The notes under the pieces: generated by a model | The model's input: only the letters and a program-made list of their open reading frames with translations | Database searches by the model: none | Told to the model about the DNA's origin: nothing | NCBI GenBank assembly: GCA_002500925.1 | Contig: DLTN01000018.1 | Location: forward strand, 3,014-12,028 | Source of the DNA: Gemmatimonadales bacterium UBA7835 | GTDB taxonomy: Bacteria; Gemmatimonadota; Gemmatimonadetes; Longimicrobiales; Gaopeijiaceae | Direction: 5' to 3' | Length of the DNA: 9,015 nucleotides | Part shown: positions 1-6,600 of the stretch, piece after piece | Layout: each line of letters starts with the position of its first letter | Numbering within the stretch: position 1 is the first letter of the stretch | Position numbers and translations under genes: made by a program

Positions 1-215
1 AGGAAGGGGACTCCGTAGAAAGGCCCATTGGTGGGTGTGGTAGCAGCGCTCCGCGCATCCTCCTCCATGAGGTGTACAACCGCGTTGATTTGGGGATTTA
101 ACGCCTCTAGGCGCTGCAAGGCCAGCTCCAGAAGTTCGGTCGCGGTGACATCACCACGATGAACCGCCGCTGCCAGCTCCATGGCATCGTATGAGACGTA
201 TTCCTTCTGAGTCAT
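1..215 (-). CDS. Amidase signature family enzyme, N-terminal fragment
   Basis: Reading leftward from an ATG at 215-213, an open frame of 71 codons plus two bases runs off the left edge. It begins MTQKEYVSYDAMELAAAVHR and continues through a helix of the type ATELLELALQRLEALNPQIN to NGPFYGVPFL. This layout (short helix, 'R/E-x-x-NPxINA', then 'GVPFxVKD') is the usual start of the amidase signature (AS) family, which includes GatA-like and peptide or aryl amidases that hydrolyse amide bonds with a Lys-Ser-Ser triad. The window ends about where the catalytic Lys of the 'KD' motif should follow, so the triad cannot be checked and the substrate is unknown. A stop (TAA, 257-255) lies in frame upstream and no other ATG lies between, although a GTG at 221-219 is possible. 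No strong Shine-Dalgarno is visible. The gene is divergent from the DDAH-like gene at 339. Confidence 0.85.
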   Translation of the reverse strand, partial: MTQKEYVSYDAMELAAAVHRGDVTATELLELALQRLEALNPQINAVVHLMEEDARSAATTPTNGPFYGVPF

Positions 216-338
216 GCCCACGGGTATTGCCCCATTAAGAGGATTTGCGATCGATTATTATGAGCCAAGAGGTTGCGGTGTGTATAGTTGTTATCAGCAA
301 TCAGTATGTGAGCATCGTGAATTGAAATAAAGTTTTGT
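216..338. promoter_or_regulatory. Divergent intergenic region, probable back-to-back promoters
   Basis: These 123 bp separate two genes transcribed away from each other, so both promoters should lie here. The stretch is visibly richer in A+T than the flanking genes. On the minus strand CATAAT (262-257) is one mismatch from a -10 box and would give a short leader to the amidase start. On the plus strand TATAGT (283-288) is one mismatch from a -10 box. Neither has a convincing -35 hexamer at 16-18 bp, so the exact sites are guesses. No operator-like repeat is obvious. Confidence 0.3.
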
Positions 339-1226
339 ATGGCAGATATATCGGCTAGCAAAGAGTCATTTTTACAGACCGAAGTGGGTACCCTTGAGCG
401 CGTTCTACTCAGGCACGCCAGAGATGCGTTTGGATCCAGTGAACTAGTTAAGGTTCACTGGAAGGGGCTCAACTATCTAAGTCAGCCAAGGTTTGATGAG
501 GCTTGCCGGGAATATGATCAGTTTGCAGAACTGCTTGAGCGACTAGGGGTGTCTATTGAGTGGATGACGGGGGGTGATCTGGGACTGGACTCCATTTATG
601 TCCGAGATGCGTCGATAATATCTGATCGGGGTGTCATCCTGTGCGCGATGGGTAAGGGCACTCGGTCTCTCGAGCCCTATGCTCAGGGCCGTGTCTTTGA
701 GAGACTCGGAGTCCCGGTGCATGGACAGATCGAACGAACGGGTACCATCGAGGGTGGTGACGTGACCTGGCTGGATTATCGGACTCTTGCAGTGGGTAGA
801 GGTTACCGAACGAACGGGAGTGGGATAGGTCAGCTGAGACGATTGCTTCCAGATGTAGATATTCTGAGCGTTCCACTCCCCCATTTCCGTGGTCCCGATG
901 ATGTCTTTCACCTCATGTCGATGCTGTCACCACTCGATGATGACCTGCTGCTCGTTTATTCACCTCTGATGCCGGTTTCTTTTCGTTCCCTGTTGCTTGA
1001 GCGCGGATTCTCTTTGATAGAGGTGCCAGAAGCCGAGTTCGCCTCTCAGGGGTGCAACGTTCTTGCGATCGCTCCTCGAGTGGCGGTTGCCCTCGACGGA
1101 AACCCGGAAACGCGCCGGCGTATGGAAGCGGCGGGGGTCGAGGTTCATACCTACGTTGGACACGAGATCAGCGTGAAGGGTTGCGGTGGTCCTACTTGCC
1201 TGACCCGTCCCCTAGAACGCTCCTAA
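339..1226 (+). CDS. Dimethylarginine dimethylaminohydrolase-like / amidinotransferase-fold hydrolase
   Basis: This 295-residue protein belongs to the guanidine-modifying (arginine deiminase / DDAH / amidinotransferase) superfamily. The family's motifs occur in order. They are DSIYVRD with acidic residues D84 and D90, GTIEGGD with E138 and D141, GRGYRTN at 153-159, a catalytic-type His in DVFHLMS (H191), and a C-terminal GGPTCLTRPL with the expected nucleophile Cys at C287. All catalytic positions are present, so the enzyme looks active. Family chemistry is Cys-mediated hydrolysis of a guanidino group, for example methylarginine to citrulline plus methylamine. Arginine or another guanidine could equally be the substrate, because sequence alone does not separate these activities. 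There is no signal peptide, so it is probably cytoplasmic. A second Cys (C282) sits five residues before the nucleophile. The Shine-Dalgarno is weak. The gene ends 16 bp from the convergent GH20 gene. Confidence 0.87.
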   Translation: MADISASKESFLQTEVGTLERVLLRHARDAFGSSELVKVHWKGLNYLSQPRFDEACREYDQFAELLERLGVSIEWMTGGDLGLDSIYVRDASIISDRGVILCAMGKGTRSLEPYAQGRVFERLGVPVHGQIERTGTIEGGDVTWLDYRTLAVGRGYRTNGSGIGQLRRLLPDVDILSVPLPHFRGPDDVFHLMSMLSPLDDDLLLVYSPLMPVSFRSLLLERGFSLIEVPEAEFASQGCNVLAIAPRVAVALDGNPETRRRMEAAGVEVHTYVGHEISVKGCGGPTCLTRPLERS

Positions 1227-1242
1227 TATGCAGGACGAGTGT

Positions 1243-2862
1243 TTACTGGTCGGGCTCCCTGTAGTTAACGCCGAGCGCGTCGAAGCGGTCCAGGTGCCAC
1301 TCTATGCGTTTTAGGAAATCCGTGAAGTTCTTAGCCTCAGCCGGTGACCATACGACTTCAGCTAGAGCCAGCATTCGGGGAAGTAGCATGTACTCGACGT
1401 GTTCACCGGTCTTCATGTACTCTGTCCAAACATTAGCCTGCGCACCGATGATTCTGGTTTTGTCGCGTTCGCGGAGTTGAGACGGTACTGGCTCGTATGA
1501 GTAGACTGTGTCCAATGGAAGAAAACCGCCGATAGCGAAGGGTTCGTTTTCCTGATCCGCGGACTGGTAGTAGTCCAAATACAAATGGCTGTAGGGGGTC
1601 ATCACTACGTCATGCCCGCGGCGAGAGGCTTCAATGCCACCGATGGTTCCGCGCCACGACATTACGGTTGCGTTCGGAGGGAGCCCCCCTTCTATGATTT
1701 CGTCCCAACCGATCAACCTTTTTCCGTGTTCGTTCAGGAATTGCTCAATCCGTCTAATGAAGTAGCCCTGAACCTGCTCTACGTCATTGAATCCCTCTCG
1801 TACCATAAGGTCTTGGACATACTCGCTTTCCTCCCATCGGGCTTTTGGTGCTTCGTCCCCACCGATGTGGATATAGTCACCTGGGAACAGGTCAATTACC
1901 TCCAGTAGCACATTTTCGAGGAACTCGAATGTCGACTCATATGGGCAGTAAATATCCTCGAAAATACCCCACGTCATTGCGACCTCGAACGGGCCTTCCG
2001 TGCAGGCAAGTTCGGGGTATGCGGCGAGAGCAGCTGTGGCGTGTCCGGGCATCTCGATTTCCGGAATAATCATGACGCTTCGCGCTTGGGCGTACGCTAC
2101 GATCTCCCGGATTTCGTCTTTCGTGTAGAAGCCACCATACCGAACTCCGTCACCCTGAAACTCGTCCAATCCGTGTCCCATCTGCGTCTGTTCACGGAAC
2201 GCTGCAACCTCGGTCAGCTTCGGGTACTGGTCGATTTCGATACGCCAACCTTGGTCTTCCGTAAGGTGCCAGTGGAAGCGGTTGATCTTGTACATGGCTA
2301 AAAGATCGATGTAGTGCTTAATGAACTCTGGGGGGAAGAAGTGTCTGGCAACGTCCAGGTGAACACCGCGATACGTAAAGCGTGGGGCGTCGTCGATCTC
2401 AAGCACTGGCAGTTCAAACGAAGAAACATCTGAACTCGTGACGGCATCCGGTGGCATGAGTTGGCTTAGAGTCTGGAGACCGTAAAAGAGGCCAGCGTAG
2501 TCAGCGGCGTTGAGAGTAATTCCTTCGGTAGTAACACTCAGCCTGTAGCTTTCTGCGGCGCCCTGGCCGTCGATGTCGACTTTAATCGCGCTGTCATTGC
2601 CCCCTGATTCCGAGAGCGCTAGTGCTCCACTCTCTCGGTAGGGTGCTGCCCAGATATCAAAGATCTCCTGTATTCTGGGGTCGCTTGGATCTATAAGGTG
2701 GACGCCAGCACTTGAATTGAGATCTAAGGACCCGGACCCCACGATGACACTGCGAGGGATAGGTACGATCGAGTGGTCCTCTGGTATATCACAACCGCAC
2801 AGGCTGGCTACTATTCCCATTAGTAGCAATTGATGTGACCTGCCTAAGGAACTCTTTATCAT
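1243..2862 (-). CDS. GH20 beta-N-acetylhexosaminidase, lipoprotein
   Basis: This 539-residue glycoside hydrolase family 20 enzyme removes terminal N-acetylglucosamine or N-acetylgalactosamine from chitooligosaccharides or other glycans by substrate-assisted catalysis. An N-terminal lipoprotein signal runs from basic residues to a hydrophobic core and ends LCGC, with the likely lipidated Cys at C24. A Cys at -2 is unusual but tolerated. The GH20b domain covers about 33-155 and the (beta/alpha)8 catalytic domain about 160-515. Visible family motifs are YRGVHLDVARHF (substrate-binding R166), HWHLTEDQGW (197-206), PEIEMPGH (267-274), and HIGGDEAP with the catalytic Asp-Glu pair D336-E337. Active-site aromatics in GWDE, MSWRG, ANVWTEY and VVWSP are also present. 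All key residues are intact. The protein should be anchored at the outer membrane or face the periplasm. Its ATG overlaps the upstream dehydrogenase stop as ATGA, so it is probably translationally coupled. It is too large and too well conserved to be anything other than GH20. Confidence 0.96.
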   Translation of the reverse strand: MIKSSLGRSHQLLLMGIVASLCGCDIPEDHSIVPIPRSVIVGSGSLDLNSSAGVHLIDPSDPRIQEIFDIWAAPYRESGALALSESGGNDSAIKVDIDGQGAAESYRLSVTTEGITLNAADYAGLFYGLQTLSQLMPPDAVTSSDVSSFELPVLEIDDAPRFTYRGVHLDVARHFFPPEFIKHYIDLLAMYKINRFHWHLTEDQGWRIEIDQYPKLTEVAAFREQTQMGHGLDEFQGDGVRYGGFYTKDEIREIVAYAQARSVMIIPEIEMPGHATAALAAYPELACTEGPFEVAMTWGIFEDIYCPYESTFEFLENVLLEVIDLFPGDYIHIGGDEAPKARWEESEYVQDLMVREGFNDVEQVQGYFIRRIEQFLNEHGKRLIGWDEIIEGGLPPNATVMSWRGTIGGIEASRRGHDVVMTPYSHLYLDYYQSADQENEPFAIGGFLPLDTVYSYEPVPSQLRERDKTRIIGAQANVWTEYMKTGEHVEYMLLPRMLALAEVVWSPAEAKNFTDFLKRIEWHLDRFDALGVNYREPDQ

Positions 2863-4217
2863 CGGATCGTCCTAGTTAGAACTCGAGTCTGTGTGAACTG
2901 TCGGTGGCCATCTTTCGACTTGTGAAATCCGAAGCCGCTTTCTCTGGCGCCGACCCATGGTGTCCCAGGCACTCCACCTGGAGAGCGGTTCACTCCGATC
3001 ATGCCAGCGGTTAAACGTCGCGCAACGGATTCTGTCTGGTCTCCATCTCCACCAAACACGACAGCTCCGAGACCGAAACGCGTGTCGTTCGCTCTAGCAA
3101 CTGCTTCATCTACTGAGGCGACACGCGTGACACATGCTACGGGACCGAATGTCTCTACAGTACCAATCGCCATATGCTCTGTGACTCCGGTGATTACTGT
3201 AGGTGTCACGAAGTTTTTGTGATTCCCATCTGCTCCAGTTAGAACGGTCGCCCCGGCCGTGACCGCTTCATCTATTTGGGCCAGCACATGTTCACGCTGC
3301 TTAGCGTTGACCATGGGACCGATGTCCGATCCTTCGAGTCCATCGCCTACCGTTAGCGCAGAAGCAAGCTGGGTGAGTGCCGATTCGAATTCGTCTGCTA
3401 TCGAGTCCATTACAAAGATGCGCTCGGTGGAAATGCATACTTGTCCACAGTTTCGGAATGAATTGAGGGCAGCGAACTTTGCAGCTCGTCCGATGTCCGC
3501 GTCCTCTAGAACTATCATGGGATCCTTCCCGCCTAGTTCTAGCATGACCCTTTTTAGGGTGCCGCTCGCCTCTCTCATGATATGCTTGCCTACCTCACGT
3601 GAGCCGGTGAAGGCGATCATGTCCACGTCTGAGTGCACGAGCGCTTTACCTTGGTCGTCGGCACCATGCACTACGATGAGGACGTCTTTGGGCAGCACCT
3701 CGTTCAAGACGTCAGCATACGCCTGACCACAAAGTGGAGTTTCTTCCGATGGTTTAAGTACGACCGTATTACCAGCCATTAAGGAAGGAAGCACCATCCA
3801 GTTCGGCATGGACATGGGAAAGTTCCACGGGGTGATTGCTCCTACTACTCCTAGGGGGTCGTGGTAAATCGTCGAGCGGTGCCCGCCGTGTTCTACTATG
3901 TCAGGCTGGAGTGCATCGACTATTTCTGTGATCTCTTCTTCTAATCGCGACCCGAGGCCGTGCGCCTCCGCCCTTGACTCTTTAATTGGCTTTCCCTGCT
4001 CTCGGGTCATGAGTCTGGCATGCTTTTGCTCTCGCTCGGAAAAGATCACTGCTGCTTGTCCAAGGATGTCTGCCCGGCCCTGAAGACCTAGTGCGCTCCA
4101 GCCCAATTGTGCGTCACGAGCTCGGTCGACCGAGTTTTGGACCTTATCGGTCTGAGTGACTAAAACTTCACCCAGGACGTCTCCTGTAGCGGGATTTAGA
4201 GAGGAAAGGATGTTCAT
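2859..4217 (-). CDS. NAD(P)-dependent aldehyde dehydrogenase, possibly succinate-semialdehyde dehydrogenase-like
   Basis: This is a 452-residue cytosolic enzyme of the aldehyde dehydrogenase superfamily, which oxidises aldehydes to carboxylic acids with NAD(P)+. It starts MNILSSLNPATGDVLGEV, the normal family beginning. Rossmann-domain motifs are TPWNFP with the oxyanion Asn N132, VVLKPSE (K155, E158) and FTGSREVG (203-210). The general base E227 lies in LELGGK and the nucleophile C261 in GQVCIS. The ETFGPV motif (355-360) follows. Glu after KPS usually goes with NAD preference. The whole fold is present at about normal length. Similarity in style is to the GabD/Sad/acyl-aldehyde group, but the substrate cannot be fixed. 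The frame stays open upstream to an ATG at 4397, but those 60 residues are not family-like and would overlap the divergent gene, so the ATG at 4217 was chosen. A GTG at 4256 is a less likely alternative. The gene is followed by GH20 with a four-base overlap. Confidence 0.93.
   Translation of the reverse strand: MNILSSLNPATGDVLGEVLVTQTDKVQNSVDRARDAQLGWSALGLQGRADILGQAAVIFSEREQKHARLMTREQGKPIKESRAEAHGLGSRLEEEITEIVDALQPDIVEHGGHRSTIYHDPLGVVGAITPWNFPMSMPNWMVLPSLMAGNTVVLKPSEETPLCGQAYADVLNEVLPKDVLIVVHGADDQGKALVHSDVDMIAFTGSREVGKHIMREASGTLKRVMLELGGKDPMIVLEDADIGRAAKFAALNSFRNCGQVCISTERIFVMDSIADEFESALTQLASALTVGDGLEGSDIGPMVNAKQREHVLAQIDEAVTAGATVLTGADGNHKNFVTPTVITGVTEHMAIGTVETFGPVACVTRVASVDEAVARANDTRFGLGAVVFGGDGDQTESVARRLTAGMIGVNRSPGGVPGTPWVGARESGFGFHKSKDGHRQFTQTRVLTRTIR
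2870..2873 (-). promoter_or_regulatory. Ribosome binding site of the GH20 gene, inside the upstream gene
   Basis: AGGA on the minus strand lies seven bases before the GH20 ATG (2862-2860) and falls within the last codons of the aldehyde dehydrogenase. With the ATGA stop/start overlap this supports the chosen start and coupled translation of the two genes. Confidence 0.6.
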
Positions 4218-4362
4218 GTCCGAGAAAGCCTCACGCAGAGGGGTTTTGGAGTTCACGCTGCCCCCGAAGATGCCTGACCGTCGAACATGAGGGCAAGTTG
4301 AGGCTGGACGGTTGACTAATCTGGATGCATCGTGACGGCCAATGATTCTTTGGAGGGTCTCT
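4218..4362. promoter_or_regulatory. Divergent intergenic region between dehydrogenase and amidohydrolase genes
   Basis: These 145 bp lie between two divergent starts and should hold both promoters. A TTGACT at 4312-4317 is a good -35 match on the plus strand, but no -10 hexamer is seen at 16-18 bp, so it is not called as a promoter. No clear operator or leader hairpin was found. Confidence 0.3.
4352..4357 (+). promoter_or_regulatory. Strong Shine-Dalgarno deciding the amidohydrolase start
   Basis: GGAGGG at 4352-4357 lies five bases before the ATG at 4363. It follows the ATG at 4342 and so cannot serve it, which makes 4363 the real start. The shorter protein also begins directly with a normal signal peptide. 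Confidence 0.8.
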
Positions 4363-6117
4363 ATGCGCTTCGGCTTAACACGCGCCTGCGCCTGCATGGC
4401 AATGGCAGGATTTTTCGGTGTATCGCAACTCGCGGCTCAGTCCTACGATCTCCTGATCCGGGGAGGCAGGGTTCTCGATGGTACAGGAAATCCCGAGGTC
4501 GTAGCTGACGTTGCGATTCGAGATGGTGTGATTGTTGCGGTGGGGAACCTTGAAAGTGCGACTGCCGGGCGCACTATCGATGCGAACGGAATGCATGTCA
4601 CGCCGGGCTTTATCGACATGCACTCGCATGCCGACCGAACACTTTATGCGGGAGATGCGAACGATCGGGCTGCAGCGAATCTCGTCGCGCAAGGGATCAC
4701 AACGATTGTAGTGGGTCCGGATGGTCGTAACCCCGTGTGGCCGATCTCAGCCGAGATCGCCGGATACGAGAGTCTCGGTGTGGGACTGAACATTGTGCCC
4801 ATGGTTGGTCATGGATCGGTTCGAGGGGAGGTTATGGGTGATGACTACGAGCGGCATGCGACGCCTGAAGAGGTGGCCTTGATGAAAGCTCTAGTCCGCA
4901 TGGGTATGGAAGAGGGAGCATGGGGACTTGGGGCTGGTCCGGAATATCGTCCGGGACGGTTTTCGACCACGGAGGAGATCATCGCACTCGCTGGGGTTGT
5001 CTCCGATTACGATGGCTTCTACTACGCACACCAGCGAAGTCAGTCACCTCTTCCTCTGTGGCTTACTCCGAGCATTGTAGACGAGTACACCCCGCCACCA
5101 ACGTGGCCTGAGGGGTGGAGACTGACAGCTACGGATGGGATGCATGAGACGATTCGGATCGGGCGGGAGACTGGAATTCGGGTCGTGGGAACCCATATAA
5201 AGGCAAAAGGCCCTAGAACATGGGGCCAGTCTGCGATAGATGTCATGGCCATTGATCGAGCAAGGGCTGAGGGTGTTCAGGTTTACCTGGATCAGTATCC
5301 CTATGAGACCTTCGGAGGTGGCTCAGTCGAAGTGATTCCGCGTTGGTACTATGCGCCCATTGGGACTGATCGGAGCGGAGGACTCGATGCGCCTGACTGG
5401 GGTAGGGAGGGGCTCCTGGTAAATTGGAATGAGAATCTTAGGGGCCACCTAAAGGACCCGGTTCTTAGCATTGAGCTTGTTACAGATGTCGAGTACATCC
5501 TCGATCTGCAGGGAGGGGCGGATCGACACATCATCGTCATCTCTCCTCGTGACGAGTCGTTGGTCGGGAGAACGCTCGGAGACCTTGCTAGGGAAAATAG
5601 ATTGAGCGCGGTGGAGCAGGTGCTCCAACTAGCGCTTGATCTGGGGACGGCCACGCTTCGTTCGGGAGTCCGTTTCCGGGGCTTGGCTGGCTCCGCTGAG
5701 GATGTCGAGCGCTATATGAGGCAGGATTACACGGCAACGTCGACTGACGGAGGGGTCGTGGCGCATGCTCGCCCTGGACAGCATCCGCGTTACTATGGTA
5801 CGTATCCCCATAAGATTGCCACTTATGTGCGTGATAAGGGCACCATCACACTCCCCTTCTTTGTTCGCTCCTCAACGGGGCTGCCAGCTCAGATCGTGGG
5901 ACTTAGGGACCGTGGCTATGTCCGAGAGGGCCAAGTGGCCGATCTAGTGATCTTTGACTACGAGGAAGTCCAAGATCATGCTACGATCACCAACCCAGGT
6001 GGTGGAAACGACGGGATCGAATACGTCTTCGTGAATGGGGAAGCCGTGGTGGACCGCGGTTTGGTTACAGGAGCGCTACCCGGGATGGTGCTGCGAAGAG
6101 GTGGCGTTGAGGAATGA
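4363..6117 (+). CDS. Exported D-aminoacylase-family amidohydrolase (N-acyl-D-amino-acid deacylase-like)
   Basis: This 584-residue metal-dependent amidohydrolase resembles N-acyl-D-amino-acid deacylases, which split N-acyl D-amino acids to the free D-amino acid and a carboxylate. A signal peptide (about 1-25, hydrophobic core then LAAQ) predicts export. The mature protein has a small beta-sandwich start (YDLLIRGGRVLDGTGNP), then PGFIDMHSHAD with HxH ligands H87 and H89, GITTIVVG (111-118), and MVGHGSVR (147-154). Next come YYAHQRSQ (H223), VVGTHIKAKGP (H278) and the catalytic-type Asp in STDGG (D462). HPRYYGTYPH and a C-terminal GQVADLVIFD sandwich strand follow. These match the family in order. 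The Cys that usually follows in 'VVGNCG' is missing: the sequence is VVGPDG, with Asp at 120. Substrate range may therefore differ, and dipeptides or cyclic amides are possible. It converges on the small membrane-protein gene 52 bp downstream. Confidence 0.88.
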   Translation: MRFGLTRACACMAMAGFFGVSQLAAQSYDLLIRGGRVLDGTGNPEVVADVAIRDGVIVAVGNLESATAGRTIDANGMHVTPGFIDMHSHADRTLYAGDANDRAAANLVAQGITTIVVGPDGRNPVWPISAEIAGYESLGVGLNIVPMVGHGSVRGEVMGDDYERHATPEEVALMKALVRMGMEEGAWGLGAGPEYRPGRFSTTEEIIALAGVVSDYDGFYYAHQRSQSPLPLWLTPSIVDEYTPPPTWPEGWRLTATDGMHETIRIGRETGIRVVGTHIKAKGPRTWGQSAIDVMAIDRARAEGVQVYLDQYPYETFGGGSVEVIPRWYYAPIGTDRSGGLDAPDWGREGLLVNWNENLRGHLKDPVLSIELVTDVEYILDLQGGADRHIIVISPRDESLVGRTLGDLARENRLSAVEQVLQLALDLGTATLRSGVRFRGLAGSAEDVERYMRQDYTATSTDGGVVAHARPGQHPRYYGTYPHKIATYVRDKGTITLPFFVRSSTGLPAQIVGLRDRGYVREGQVADLVIFDYEEVQDHATITNPGGGNDGIEYVFVNGEAVVDRGLVTGALPGMVLRRGGVEE

Positions 6118-6169
6118 GTGATTGACGAGACTATTGCGGTGACTTCAAAGCTCGAGCGTGCCATCTGAT

Positions 6170-6352
6170 CTAGAACCCTGTCCCAGTGCCGAGGTAGCGG
6201 ACGATAGCGACATAGAGTCCCCCTGCGATCGCAGCTATCGCTGCGATCTTGATCAACTTCTTGAGGATTCCATAGATCATCATGGCCGCAACGATCAGGA
6301 TCGGTACTAGATAGATAGGGTTGGCTGCGAGGAACTGCATCACATTCTGCAT
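6170..6352 (-). CDS. Small two-helix membrane protein, unknown function
   Basis: This 60-residue protein starts MQNVMQFLAANPIYLVPILI. It has a first hydrophobic segment at about 12-30, a short basic turn (K31, K32, K35) and a second, Ala/Ile-rich segment at about 36-51, ending in a Gly/Thr tail (GTGTGF). The charge pattern predicts a helical hairpin in the inner membrane with the lysine turn in the cytoplasm. Clean hydrophobic segments on an isolated strand make a real gene likely, since shadow frames of coding DNA seldom look like this and nothing else is encoded here. Just before the ATG is AAGAG, a modest ribosome binding site. M5 is an alternative start. I do not recognise the family. It is transcribed alone, converging on the amidohydrolase gene and diverging from the peptide transporter gene. 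No toxin-like charge or Trp/Tyr pattern is evident. Confidence 0.65.
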   Translation of the reverse strand: MQNVMQFLAANPIYLVPILIVAAMMIYGILKKLIKIAAIAAIAGGLYVAIVRYLGTGTGF

Positions 6353-6600
6353 TTAGCTCTTTGTCACTCTCTCACGGGATTTCTATCCGGACATCTTTAG
6401 ATCTTCCTTGAATGAAGCGCCGCTACGGCGTGTTGTCCACGGGCTCGAGGAGGTGTTTCGTTCGGCACTGCAAGGCCAACGAGCGTGTCAGGGTCGTGCT
6501 AATTTGAGTGGTCGTCATGCAACCTTAGGGGACCGATTGACTTGCGCCTAGGCGCATGAAGCCCGATTTCGAGTGGCTGTAGCACAGTTTAGCAAGTGTA
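6353..6600. other. Gene-free divergent spacer
   Basis: These 248 bp lie between the small membrane-protein gene and the transporter gene, so they should carry promoters for both. I see a small hairpin (stem 6418-6422 with 6426-6430, loop CTA), a TTGACT box (6537-6542) next to a perfect 14-bp palindrome, and no convincing gene. A 31-codon frame from 6412 is too short and too Arg-rich to support. No tRNA-like or riboswitch-like structure was recognised. Confidence 0.5.
6543..6556. promoter_or_regulatory. Perfect 14-bp palindrome, candidate operator
   Basis: TGCGCCTAGGCGCA is its own reverse complement with no spacer. It directly adjoins a -35-like TTGACT (6537-6542, sharing the edge) and lies about 45 bp before the transporter start. 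A dyad of this size in a promoter region suits binding by a dimeric repressor or activator. No loop exists, so an RNA hairpin would be poor. Function is inferred from position only. Confidence 0.4.

Noticed and set aside
1227..1242. Bidirectional terminator between the convergent DDAH-like and GH20 genes
   Set aside because: The gap is only 16 bp and contains no inverted repeat or T-run.
3259..3726. 155-codon plus-strand open frame antisense to the aldehyde dehydrogenase
   Set aside because: It is Ser/Thr/Pro-rich low-complexity sequence with no domain, lying wholly opposite conserved catalytic-domain codons. It is a shadow of the minus-strand gene.
4312..4317. TTGACT as a -35 box for the amidohydrolase
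   Set aside because: No acceptable -10 hexamer follows at 16-18 bp, so a sigma-70 promoter cannot be claimed.
4342..4362. Earlier ATG for the amidohydrolase at 4342
   Set aside because: The strong GGAGGG lies after it and just before the ATG at 4363, and the shorter form begins with a standard signal peptide.
6118..6169. Terminator between the amidohydrolase and the small membrane-protein gene
   Set aside because: Only an 8-bp palindrome (GCTCGAGC, 6150-6157) is present, without a stem-loop of useful length or a T-run.
6412..6507. 31-codon plus-strand frame starting MKRRYGVLST
   Set aside because: It is short and Arg-rich with no clear ribosome binding site, and contains a small hairpin. 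Nothing distinguishes it from chance.
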